Below, piece by piece: positions 22,504-34,001 of a stretch of DNA of 64,000 bases; the first letter of the stretch is position 1; each line of letters starts with the position of its first letter. A model generated the notes under the pieces. It had not been told where the DNA came from, searched no databases, and was given only the letters and a program-made list of their open reading frames with translations. A program made the translations under genes and the position numbers. This stretch comes from Wyeomyia smithii (lineage: Eukaryota > Arthropoda > Insecta > Diptera > Culicidae): positions 40,095,006-40,159,005 of the forward strand of contig NC_073694.1 in NCBI RefSeq assembly GCF_029784165.1, in the 5' to 3' direction.

Positions 22504-22660
22504 CTTCCCGTTTTGAAAGAGAAGAAAGATGCTGTGCCCGCAGTTTAGTGTTGTGGATCAAAAGAATATTCCAATCTGGTCACATTTTAAACTGTCCAAT
22601 CCGGCTCCGGGTGTTCAACTTGTTCACTAAAACCCGCATGAAAGATAGTAATCAAACTTC
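22504..22660 (+). repeat. About 155-bp repeat, plus-orientation copy of an inverted pair
   Basis: The sequence from CGTTTTGAAAGA to ATAGTAATCAAACTT is repeated in inverse orientation at 24658-24814, about 90 percent identical by eye. A short frame starts with MLCPQFSVVDQKNIPIWSHF and stops after about 33 codons. The corresponding frame in the other copy is about 40 codons. No known domain is recognised. The pair could be the ends of a 2.3-kb element or two copies of a dispersed family. Confidence 0.7.
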
Positions 22661-24657
22661 TAACGAGAAAAAGGAACCAAAAAGAATATGATTCAAATTC
22701 AGCCTTAAAGGGCAAAGCAAAGATTTATTCCAAATGTAGCTAAAAGTGGTTCCAAACATGGATGAAACCGATTCCAAATTTAGCTCACAGTTAAGTTGAA
22801 AGTGCCTCATAGGGTTACAACGAAGTTTATTATAAATGATTTCAAGTTATCCTAAAATGCCCAGAAACTGCTAACGAGAAAAGACCAAAAAAAGGAAGAT
22901 ATCTTATTCCACTTGAAATTTTTGAGAGGTTCTCAATATCTCTGAAGAACTTTTCCAAAAAACCGAAGAGGTCACGAATGAAGTGATTTCAAATTTGTCT
23001 TGAATATAACTGACAATGACACTTGAATAAACCAGAATATCTGCCAATGAATTTTTTGACAAGTTTGCATTCTTGTGAAAAAAACCGTGTTACGTGGACA
23101 TTATCATTCCCCCTTCCATGGACTAGCGTGGATATTTGCGTACCCTCTACTCTGCCCCTTTGCCCCTAAGTTGTCCACGTGGAATATGGACGGTCCCTTA
23201 CGCACTTTCGAAATTCACAGGAATGGTTAAAAAGCTATATTCTTTCATTTTTGCTAGTTCGATCACCACGGCGATTCTTTTCGCTTTTCTCGACCAGGTG
23301 TCAAGACAAGTTTGCCTGTTCTCTTCAGAGACAGGAGAAACAAGGTTTCTCAAAAATTTTCAAAAGCTAACGATCATAAACTTATAGGTACTTTTCCCAG
23401 ATGTTTGAATGCCGAACAGTGCCAAAAACCGTAATTTAGATTAACCCCGAATATATAAAATAAAAAAAAAAAAAACATTTATAAACTTGTATTCCATTCA
23501 CCAAGGCAAAAACCGGCGCTCCTCCAAGGTAAGCCGGCGGCATAGCGCGGGAACCTATCGTCCCTAACATAAAACACATTAGCGGCCAATTAAACGGATA
23601 TCAAATGTTCACTGTTCCTATGCGTAATCAGAAGGTTGAAAGACACCGCTAGAAAGCACACTTTCCAGCGATCGGCGACCATGTTCGACCCCAAGCCGTT
23701 AAGATCAAGTTAATGTTAGTATAATGACTCGATCGACAAAACCTTTTCTGCAATTAAAACGGATGATTTTTGGCATCAGATGATGGAACCATCAAAAGTG
23801 CTGCTGTGTAGTAAACAGCAAATTGGTCAGAAAATTTCTGTAGGGAAAAGTCAACCAGTATGACCTAGATCCGACTCTATACAGCAGCAAATCATGCAAA
23901 GTTTTGGTCGCGTGCCAACGCGTGCATAAATAGCACGAGGCATGATGGCGCACAAAGCTATGATCTCAATCGGCGTGCCCGTGTATGCCTGTGCTGTCCT
24001 AATAAAATATTCTCACCTAGCAGTGAAGCACACCCAAAGCTAACTTTAAGCCCTGTCATGCGCAACTTTGTCAGTCAGCGCAAGCCTCAGAGAAGTCGGT
24101 AGCCAACCCAACTGCCGTTGTAATATTCCATAAAGTTCCAGGGTCACACAGAATATTCAGTGGCTGCTTCTGGTTGGCAAAATGAGTTCTGAAACTGTTC
24201 TTTGTTGGCTTACAGCGTACAGCGTACCCAAAGAGTGTGAGAAGAAGCAGAAAAATGATCGTTCGCGAAAATTGAAAACAAGAAACGCACGATTTATGGA
24301 TTTCAATTTTGGTCTTGATTGACTTTGTTACTTGAGGCTTTAAATGGTCGGGGGGTCTGAAAGTGGAGCGGCATGAAGCGCTAGAAGGGTATACGAAAAA
24401 AACGTGTTGATGGCGATGATGTTTCGTTGTTAAAGTCAGCTTTTATTACAAAGGTAATGGAATAATGGAAGCAATTTCATTCGCTCACAACGACCGATTC
24501 GGGCTGTTTCTATATGAAAGCATTGCGTTGCTGTTTTTAAATGTTTGATATCGCACGTGCCAGCAAAAAGGGACACCGAAAACTGATATCTGACGAGTTG
24601 CTGGATGGACCATAAATCATCAGCCTATCGCTGCTTAGTCGGGCAATGTTTCGTTTG
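22661..24657. other. Interval between the inverted 155-bp repeats
   Basis: Mixed composition. It holds a MITE-like piece at about 23085-23205 and otherwise nothing recognised. Sequence around 23500-24250 is GC-richer and looks single-copy. If the flanking repeats are element termini, this is the interior, but no transposase-like frame is present. Confidence 0.3.
23085..23205. repeat. MITE-like fragment with ACGTGGACA motifs
   Basis: GTTACGTGGACATTATCATT lies at about 23089. AAGTTGTCCACGTGGAATAT at about 23168 gives an inverted GTGGAC/GTCCAC pairing around a C-rich centre. Such fragments are common in mosquito DNA, but the boundaries are unclear here. Confidence 0.4.
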
Positions 24658-24814
24658 GAAGTTTGATTACTATCTTTCATGCGGGTTCCAGTGGATAAGT
24701 TGAACACTAAGAGGCGGATTGGACAGTTTTAAATGTGACCAAACTGGAATATTCCTTTGATCCACAACATCAAACTGCGGGCACAGCATCTTTCTTATCT
24801 TTCAAAACGAGAAG
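24658..24814 (-). repeat. About 155-bp repeat, minus-orientation copy
   Basis: Inverse partner of 22504-22660. On the minus strand a short frame begins MLCPQFDVVDQRNIPVWSHL and continues to about 40 codons, ending NPHER. Compared with the other copy several amino-acid changes are conservative (K/R, I/V, F/L), which is suggestive but not evidence of coding by itself. Confidence 0.7.
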
Positions 24815-27303
24815 CGGGTTGACATTTTTCATATCTACCTTCGAATATATTGTTTCATAAAAACAAACAGTGTGGAGCTCCCATTTTTTAACCGCAGCTT
24901 CTTCTTACGATAAGTGAAAAATCTAATCTCTGGTAATGATTCATAATTCAGTTGCATTTGAGTTTTTTATTGATTTTTTGAAAATAAAAAGGGGAAAAGT
25001 AGCGATAACCGAAAAAATTTTATAGCAGGTGCTTTATAAAATGCACCACCTGTTACAGGAAATTGATTAATGTATACAATTATCAGCTGGGCAATGAAGA
25101 CGCTAACAAAGTTTATGAGACAATTTTTGAAATTATCAGTTCGATGTTTTGAGCAATTAGTTTCAGTATATGATCATACTGCAATTGGTGATGTAAAATA
25201 TTGTAACAGATATTGAATCATTGATGGCAGCAAATGAATCAAAAATAAAAATACTTGTTCTCTCATTTCACTCAAATTTCTACACAAAAAAAAACAGAAC
25301 ACTGATATCCCAATTAAACTGTGAGGAGAAAAAATCATTGATCTACGAAAGAGGGTTCGTCGCTTTTCGATTTTGACCTTTCCGCACCACACTCTAGGAT
25401 TATAATCCTCGGTGCCGAAGAAGACCAAGGTTAACTGGGCATGTATGATCAATCCATCGATCGATTTCGTACCTACTTATGCAAGCAAAGACGCAATCCT
25501 ACGAGAGCTCATCTCACAGAGGGTGTAATCAATCATCCGAAACCGAACGGAGGGGCCTCAATAACCCTTCTGAAGCGATCTAATTGCGTTCGCTGCTGGA
25601 CCAGCTTTTGCCGAGAAACGGACAGAACCGAAGTCGACTGGTGCCGGGCCTCTGATTGTTTTCTGTTGATCAAATTTTGAAGCATCATCTTCGCCGATGA
25701 GAAGAGAGAAGTATGCTTCAATTTTTTCGTTCACTTCAAGCAAGTGCAAGCACGAAGGGGTTTGTGAGGGGCCGTGTACGTGCATGTTTTTGAGTTTTGT
25801 TGAATTTTGAATAATAACAGCCTTTTCGTCATTAAAGAAAAATCGCTTCGGTGCAAAACAAAAAGCCGAACAGATGCGGTGCATCCCAGCGGGCGAAGCT
25901 GTGTGTGCGGTGCAGATGGAAAACAATGGCACGCGTGAGCTTTTCTCCGCTGGGCTGTTTTTCGTTTCATTTTATCGCCGCTACCACCACCACAACTATA
26001 TTGTATGATGCTTCAAATCGAAACCTGTATTTACGAGGTCCACAGATCGAGAGGTACTTTTACATAATGACACTTGATTGCGGCAAATCGAAGCTTGATT
26101 AGTGGTGATGTTGTGTATGAGCTTGTAGCAACAATGGGTGCTTTAGCGCTTCGACAAATCGAAGAATTAATTCACTGACATATGATTTCCAAATCAAGAA
26201 TTTCATCTACCATTAGTCGATTGGAAGGAAAAAATCCGAGATTTCATCTGACACTCCATAAATCGTTAGAAAAAATATGTCTGGAACTAGGGGAGGCCGT
26301 TCCAATTACTGCCATTAGAGCAGCACCGAGCGAGGTGTGATTTGAAATACTTTGGAATCAATGAGGCACATTCTTCACAACCAAGTCTAAACAACAGTCA
26401 GAGTCTTAGAGTCGTTTCAATCGATCGGACAGCCTGTGACGATCACAAGCGACGACGACGACAGCGAACGGCGAAATTGCTCCACTTTGCCCTGTAGAGA
26501 TCTTGTCCACCAAGCTTCAGACCCATTAGAGGAAAGCGTGATAATAAATCGAACCTTTTTCAATGGTGCGGGCAGCATTATGGCGTTTGTCCACTCGCTG
26601 GTCCCAGCATAAAGAAACCCGCCCCAGAGCATACGTTCCATTGTACAAGGGTGTGTGTATGTGTATTGCCTCGAATCGAATCCATTTGAGGTGGAGCGAG
26701 CAGATCAAAACCTGAAGATTGAATTTGCTTCTGCAGAGGAAATAATTTTTTTAACGCGATTTTATCGCACACTTTGGGGGGCCAACTTTACTGATCACTT
26801 CTAGGAGATTTTATCGATTCGTTCGTTAAATAAATTTTGTGAAAAATTGTCAACTATTTCGATCCTAATATTTAACACATAGCAACACTTAATCTGAGTT
26901 GTAGTCGGGAATTCCAGTAAATCAGCACTGAGATAAAGATTATGATTGAATAACCAATATGAACAATAACGTATAAAGCAAATATCATGAAATTAAAAAA
27001 AATATTTTTGAAATTAGGGAAGCGTGCTAAGAAATTTTTGGAGTGCATAAATGAATAATGAATTTTGCAGCACTTATTATAATTACAAAGCACAGCACAG
27101 CACTTAGCGTTACAATATTAGAGCACAGAAGTTATCTATCAGAAAATCTACCACGGCATCACTAGTCGGAAACTAATAAGATAATTTAGTGCGCAGGTGA
27201 AATCGCAACTACGAAGTTTTGAGAAAATATTTTAAAAAATTGTGCAGGACAATCAAAAAAACGCAAAAAAGTAGGAGGTTGCATCCAAGACACGACCGCA
27301 TAA
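24815..27303. other. Mostly unrecognised DNA, GC-richer at 25.4-26.7 kb
   Basis: The first part is AT-rich. From about 25370 to 26700 the composition is balanced and several overlapping frames occur on both strands (25441-25680, 25558-25932, 25731-25970, 26417-26772), none with a recognised domain. Overlap on both strands argues that these are composition effects. A GACGACGACGACAGCGA tract lies near 26450. Confidence 0.3.
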
Positions 27304-28767
27304 TTGACGTAGAACTACGCACACTATCAACAAATACATTGTTGTAAGTGTTTCATTAACGAGTCATAAAGTCGCCAAACGCTTGCTTTGTGCTGCCACA
27401 ACAGTGGGGGAATAAAGACACTAAAAACACAAGCTACAGATTTAAATTGCTAGTATCCAGCACAGATTGCTCGCTTGAGTTGTCAAAAAATGATTAACTT
27501 TCAAATACTTGTTTGTTTGCCTTGAGAAAGGCATTTTGCTGCTCAAAATTGGATTTGCTGATGCTGCCAACCTTTATGCTGCCTCAGTAGTGGGGCAAAA
27601 CCGGCAGTCTGACGACACACGCTGAGAAGTGAGAAGAACCGCGCTGCTCCTGAGAAATGGTGACCAACCACAGGGAAAGTGATTTGTTTGATTTAAAGGC
27701 AGCCACAGGCGCAATTCGCTGCAAACCACTACAATCCGCTGTTACTGCTGAGTGCTGATATCTGCTGCTACTACTGTCAACGTTGTGGACGGTCTAGCCA
27801 GCTCACCTTCCGACTAATGAATGTAGCTGGTTTACCAGAAACAATCTTTCATGACCGAAGGTTGCTACGAAATAGGCCACGCCTTTTTGTTCAGTTTTAC
27901 CATTCTCTAATGTTCTTTAGACGAATTATTTCACAATTCGCATTTGATTTTTGTATACAGCGAATAAACACCGATGGTGCTCTCAAACACGCAACGATTT
28001 TAACCCGTATCGTGTTACAACGATTTTAACCCGTATCATCTTTGTTGAGGCGTTCTAACAGAACAGGACAGTTTGTTGTTCAAAATCGGTTATGTTGATC
28101 GCAGCCTTCGTTGTGCCCCAATAGTGGGGGCATAAGGTAAATAAATAAGGTAAATTTTTTGATCGCGACAGAATTTGATTGCTAGGATCCAGCCCAGAAT
28201 GCTTGTGTTATTGCCAAAAAATTATTAACCTTCAATTACTTTTTTATTTGCCTTGAGAAAGACATTTTGCTGTTCAAAATCTGTAAAAACTGTTTTCGCA
28301 TTCCAAGATAAAGCAAAACTTTATTGCGGGAAGAAGACCGAAGCCCTTAACGGGCGAGACGTTTGGTGCGTCGCTGCTGCTTAGATACGTGATGTGATTT
28401 GTTTACTGGCGCATCCCGCTGCTGCTACTTCCGCAATCCGCTACGATGCGGCTAACTAGTTATACTATTCTGTCGACCTTTTTAGGGAAAGGCAGCAAGC
28501 GACCAATCAGAGGACGTTATTTTCGTTTCAACAAGGCTTGGCAATTTTCAATAGTACAAATTTCGCATAATCAATCAACACTTTTCTACATTTGGGTGGA
28601 TGCGTGTATAATTTTCCAATCAATTGCTGCAAGAATCAAGGAAATCGGTTGAAACAAACCGATTTATAAGCATTTAAAAAGACACATTTTTCGTCCTCTT
28701 TTCGTTAATAGTTTTCTTATTTACATCCCTATGTGGTAGGATAAAGAAAAACGTAGTTCTACGTCAA
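27304..28767. mobile_element. Element with TTGACGTAGAACTACG inverted ends and internal modules
   Basis: A perfect 16-bp terminal inverted repeat is present (27304-27319 and 28752-28767). The interior contains two or three diverged modules. GTGCTGCCACAACAGTGGGG (27390), ATGCTGCCTCAGTAGTGGGG (27573) and TTGTGCCCCAATAGTGGGGG (28109) are one set. TTTGCCTTGAGAAAGGCATT (about 27515) and TTTGCCTTGAGAAAGACATT (about 28247) are another. A CCAAT-type motif, GCGACCAATCAGAG, lies near 28498. The only frames are short. The superfamily and target duplication were not determined. Confidence 0.65.
27984..28038. repeat. Short tandem duplication inside the element
   Basis: AACGATTTTAACCCGTATC occurs twice in a row, about 26 bases apart, once after a CACGC and once after GTGTTAC. 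It looks like a recent local duplication. Confidence 0.7.
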
Positions 28768-31700
28768 AAAAACATTTTTCAAAGAAAACAAACAAATTTT
28801 AAGGTCGAGATAAAACGGGATTTATTTTTGATTTTTTCTATCATCTTTAAGTTTTGGTTAATTGAAAATTCTCATCTTATTAGCAGTTAGAAATAATGGA
28901 ATTCTGAGACTAACATCAATTCAGTCTGCAACTCATAAAAAGGATTAAAGAATCGTATCGTGTAATTTCCACCAAAAAAAGATTGAATTGTCGTTATCAC
29001 ATTTTATCGTGGCAAAACAGAGTTCGGTATTCTTCTAGTTGCACAGTTGCATTTTGATTCAGGACTGGACAAAATGTACTACTAGAAGAATGCTCTACAG
29101 TTGTTTCACAAATCGAATCTGACAAAAATCTTGCGAAACAATCTATCCACGGTCCTTATTTTTTCTTCTTTTGAATTAACGTCTTGTTGACGTCAAAAAC
29201 CATCTCATTAAGGAAATTTTTATTCTGACGAAGAATTACGTTTTACGGCAACATAGGGGTACAAATTGAAAAGCCGAAAACATCGAGAGCGTCCCGAAAT
29301 TGTCTGTTTTCAAAGACTTAAAACTCAGTAGGTTTCCAAAACTAAAATTTACAAACCATTTGACTTTCTAAGCGGCATGTTGTTGTTATGTTGCTTGCTC
29401 AAGAGCACAACCACTCGCCCACTGAATGTATAACAGCCAGTAGTCACGTATAAAAGCTAGCATGCAGAAATATAGTCTGTACAACCGTTTACTTCATCAA
29501 GAGAATGATTCACTCAAACTGGAAACTGGCTCGACCCGCACCGTAGTAGGAGTTAGATTTCAGAGCAGCAGTGCTTGGCAAGAATTATATAGATTTGAGT
29601 CCATCCCACTTTTAAGATTCTTTTATTTTATTACCTACGCCGCGCCGCGTAGTTATTGCGTAAGTTCTAACCATAGGTATTTGAGCCAATAACACGGTTT
29701 TTTCATCATCATGATCATATCGTCAAATCACTATTCCGTCCAATCGAATTTGCAAGTAAAGTCAAGGAAGAGACAAAGTCCCATTTATTTCGTGTTGATC
29801 TCCAATATCCGGTAGATCAAATTCTTCGTCTGCTGCGGAATGGTCGCTATTACCCAAAGACGTGTTCTGCCGAATATCCAAGCTGTTCTGCTTCCGAAGC
29901 AAACGATAGAGAAGGCATGAGTCGATTGATTCCCAACTTCGTAGAAACTAAAACCAACTTTAAAGAACGACCACTTTTTTATTGAAGAATAAAAAATGAG
30001 TTTTTGATCAATTGAAATTGAAAATTTGACATAACTGTTTTTTTACGGGGAAATAGTTACTCTACCTGCAACTGTGTTGCAGTAACCTTCAACAATATTT
30101 TCAAGTGACTTCTAGTCATTCAAACAACGCTTTTCTTCAATAACAATCATTGAGCGTTGAAAGAAAACTATTACTAAAACCTATTGAAAAAAAAAACATT
30201 CACATAAGACAGACTATCATAACTCTACGTTAAGCTTGCGGTCGTGTTTTTGTTACACTGGATACGGTCTTTGCTCTGTCGCCTATCGCTAATTTAAGCT
30301 GCTTTTGCGTTATCAGGATCGGGATCGTTTCCAGTGCCGGATGAAACAACAAAGTCCTGTAATCGGCTCACCTAGTTTGAAAATTAACTCACTTATAACT
30401 CAGGACTGCATCAATGATTTTTGAAAACCCTTTAATTTTTTTAAAATTTTGAAAGATAAATTAATAAGAGAAGTATAAATTTTGGTTAAAAGTGTAATGA
30501 TACACTATTATTTATTCCATCTTAGGTACGCAAAAAAGGACAAACGTGTTAATGACCTTCTCAGATTTTACCATTCCTCACTTCGTGGGCCCCATTTTTG
30601 TTTGATGAAAATGCCGTTTTGCAATGGGATTTTAGATGAAAGCTAGCCAAGGAATCTAAATAAATATTGTTCTTGAGCAACAAAGTTGCCAGATATGTCT
30701 TTTTATTGCAGTTGAAAAATTAAATTTCGGTTTTCAGCAAATGAGTACATTTTAACATAAAATTGGATAATTTCATCATGTTTCTGAGGAATTTTCAAAC
30801 GAAAAACACTTATGACTCAAAGGTATTATGAGCAAAACTAGAGTTACAGCGTTTTAACGAAATAGTGTCAAATTTTCTCTGGTTTTAAGTAATCTTGTCT
30901 TTTAAGTTTTTTCATATCTCCGTGTACTTTATATCAAAGGACATTCTGGAGATTGCATTTTGGAAAAAAATTATCGAGGAATCATTGAAAATATCAATTG
31001 AATACAGCAGTGCTGCTAGATACGATTGTTTATTATTTACAATAAAAATATTAAGCTACAAGTGCTCAGAACAGTTTTAAAAACTTAGTTCAACTTCTCG
31101 GCTTATGAAACTGCACCTTTTCGTTCATCATTGCATATAAAAAAGTTAACAATTTCGTTCAATGTGGAAACAATATTATATATTCGTCACTGAGCTATGG
31201 AGTTGTCTGTCTTTTGATGAGTTAATATGTGAGTGTGTAGAAGTACACGGTTATTCACAGTCACACGGACTACAAGAAATATAAACTTTTTTGCTACATC
31301 ACACGGCAAAGGACCCAGTGATGGACTAAGAAGTACGATAAAAAAATTGACGACACGGGCAAATCTTTAGGGCACATCAATTCATGCAAGTAAACAGCAT
31401 GGCGCACTGTGGTCCAGAAATGGAAAAAAGTGGTCAAAAGTCATGTTCTCTTAAACGTTACATTTTAGAGCAATACTGTCTTCGGAAGAGTTTTAGAGTA
31501 AAAAAGGACCCTTCTTTGGAAATTAACAGATCCGTAATGAATCCCCCAAGAAGTGAGATAAAAAGAATAATAACATAACAAAACAAAAAACTTTGCTGAA
31601 GACACTAGTTAACTATTTCTCAATCTTACTGAGCTATCTGATTATGTTCAATGAGCTGTAAAAAATTTTTTTTGCCTTTAAAATTCATATTTTATACCAC

Positions 31701-32138
31701 TATACCTCTGACATTCTCACTGAACTTTTAAAACAACATCATACCTTTATTTTTTATATGTTACAGCAGACTTTATTTTATGATAATTAGGTTTCTATCA
31801 ATTTTTCCTGCCAAAAACTTAACTTTTGATAAGTAGTTTTCGAGTTTCTGCCGTTTCCCAACACACCCTACGGCAAGATTATCTCCAATTGAATTGTTCA
31901 TGTGCTCTGCACACACAGCAGTTAAAATTTTTTGCAGAAATTTGCAGAAACTTATAAAATCATGGAACAAAATAACTTTAACGTAAGTTTAATTATGTCA
32001 CGTTGATCAATACCGGATCTTTGTTAGAAAAAACATAGCAAGCTTTGCATTTTTCCATCTATTGAAGCAAATTCGATGCGAAAAAATTTTTATTTTCTTT
32101 GAGCCAAACCGGTTTGCTTGTTCATTCTGGATGTAGCT
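28768..32138. other. 3.4 kb of AT-rich DNA, no recognised gene or complete element
   Basis: Several short frames (29462-29692, 30895-31080, 31384-31578, 31773-31970 minus) lack motifs. A weak inverted pair, GTATTCTTCTAGT and ACTAGAAGAATGC, lies at 29026-29092. I see no SINE boxes, transposon termini or reverse transcriptase motifs. Confidence 0.35.
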
Positions 32139-32140
32139 TA

Positions 32141-33141
32141 GGGGAACTGCTCCATTATTTATCTCAGCCTATATATTCATCTCATCCACATGAAAACACA
32201 ATTGAAAATAGAAAAAAATGCATATTTTCTAACTAAATCGATCTGCTAATCAATGGAATGGATTCTTCTTAGTTCACTTTAGATTTCTCATAAAGTAGAA
32301 TCCTCAAAAACTCACTTAAAAGCTCTAAATTTGATATAATAGTCACACATCTGCAATCGAAAACTCATTTAATTCAATCACCTACCTAAGAAAACCAAAT
32401 CCGCGCATTGTTCTGTACGGCTACAACAGGACTCGCTCAGCAGCCAACCAAAGTTTTTCTCATCACTAGCGGACCATTTTTTATTTTGATCACTAAACAA
32501 AATCACTCACTACACTAAGAATACTTTAATCTTTGTAACGTTCACCTCAAATTTCCAAAAACCAGCTTGAATTAGCAGAAATATATGAGATGAATTACTA
32601 CAATTCCTAAATTTCAACTGTATGTATTTTCATCTGTTTTCACTACCTTGAAGAAAATCAAATGTTGCCAAATCGGTTTCTGTTAATACGAACAAATCAT
32701 ACTGAAAATGTTGATTTATTCCGACATAATTGACATAAATGGACAGTACTGCCGTGGTTACCTAGGTTACCATATTTGCACGTAAACAACTACATTGGAT
32801 ATCTAGGTAACCTACTACGACGGGCTACGTACATTCATGATAATGTGATTCATTCATGATTAACAGTGCACTGCAGTGTGATGAATATGGGGGCATCGTG
32901 AGATGAATAATTGAGCAGTGATTTGAGTTTTGGGATGGATATGGGAGCGTTGTGCAAAATGGCTTGTTTTACAAAATTCAGGATAAATTCAGGATTACTA
33001 AATAAACAATACTGAACGATTCTATAAGAGCACGTAAACGTCTTTTGTTTATTTGTTGAATGATTTCATAAAAATTTGTTGTTTAATCCGTGCATTCTTC
33101 GTGAATATCGGCTTAATGAGATGAATAATGGAGCAGTTCCC
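32141..33141. mobile_element. MITE with GGGGAACTGCTCC ends, copy 2 (longer form)
   Basis: The left end is GGGGAACTGCTCCATTATTT and the right is the inverse, GAATAATGGAGCAGTTCCC. TA flanks both ends (32139-32140 and 33142-33143). It matches the 18761-19564 copy over most of its length but is about 200 bp longer, with extra segments near 32325-32420 and 32790-32900. One extra segment repeats TTCATGATAATGTG-like and TTCATGATTAACAG-like sequence. No coding frame. Confidence 0.8.
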
Positions 33142-33246
33142 TACATAAAAAACTCAACTTTTTTTTTTGCTATTTTCGTTCGAATAATTTTCTAGTTGAT
33201 GAATTGAAAATTCCGATTTATGTTATAGAAATCTAATTAATCTGAT

Positions 33247-33292
33247 GAGTGGTCCACTATAGGAAAAGGGTCCACTATAGGTTAATTTACCC
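33247..33292. repeat. Solo terminus of the pogo-like GGGTA family
   Basis: AGTGGTCCACTATAGGAAAA, a second GGTCCACTATAGG and then TTAATTTACCC, followed by TA. It resembles the right end of the pogo-like element at 4400-4426. No left partner was found nearby. Confidence 0.45.
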
Positions 33293-33405
33293 TAGAAATA
33301 TTTCTCGTGATACTGCTGCAGATTAACTAGATTAGATGTATCCAAATGGAAGTTTTCTGGTGATCCACTAGAGGGCGAAAAACTTTCAGCTTAAACAGCT
33401 TAGAA

Positions 33406-33993
33406 GCTAGGACAGGACGTGACAAGTGGCTTCTAGTTATTCTTCTTTTCGCCTCAAATCGCCCTCATGAAACATTTTGATTTTTTGGCACGACGCTTAC
33501 CAGTGTTTCCGAAAATATTTTATATAAATATCAATATATAAGGTTTCCCAAGTTCTGGATTACAATTTGATTCAATTAATTTGATAATTCTTGCTCATTG
33601 AATCTTCAATTGATTTAAAGATATGTTTTAAATTCATTTGAACTAGTCATAATTTCAACTCATTTCGGATTCCTCTTGCTTTTCATGAAATGAATCTGCT
33701 ATTGCTCATCATACGCATTTTCAAAAACATGAATAATATATCGAATGTTGATTTTTATAAACATTACACAGCATAAAAATGTTTCGAAAAAATGCTTAAC
33801 CAAACGCTGTTTATTCACTTGGTAAGCAAAAACAGTGTAAACAAAAATATCGCAAGTTTTCGCAGCACGTCCAACCGTACCGACTAATAATAAAATTTAA
33901 CAGTGCGCTGAATAAAATTGACCAATCAGAGAGAGCTTTCACTTTGACAGAACTTTGGGTGATTTTTGGTTTCTCTTGTCACGTCCTGTCCTA
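33406..33993. mobile_element. hAT-like MITE with TAGGACAGGACGTGACAAG ends
   Basis: The left end reads GC then TAGGACAGGACGTGACAAG. The right end is the exact inverse, CTTGTCACGTCCTGTCCTA. Both sides carry the 8-bp sequence GCTTAGAA (33398-33405 and 33994-34001). The extra GC at the left could be part of the element or a small insertion. The 588-bp span has no coding frame. Confidence 0.75.
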
Positions 33994-34001
33994 GCTTAGA
34001 A

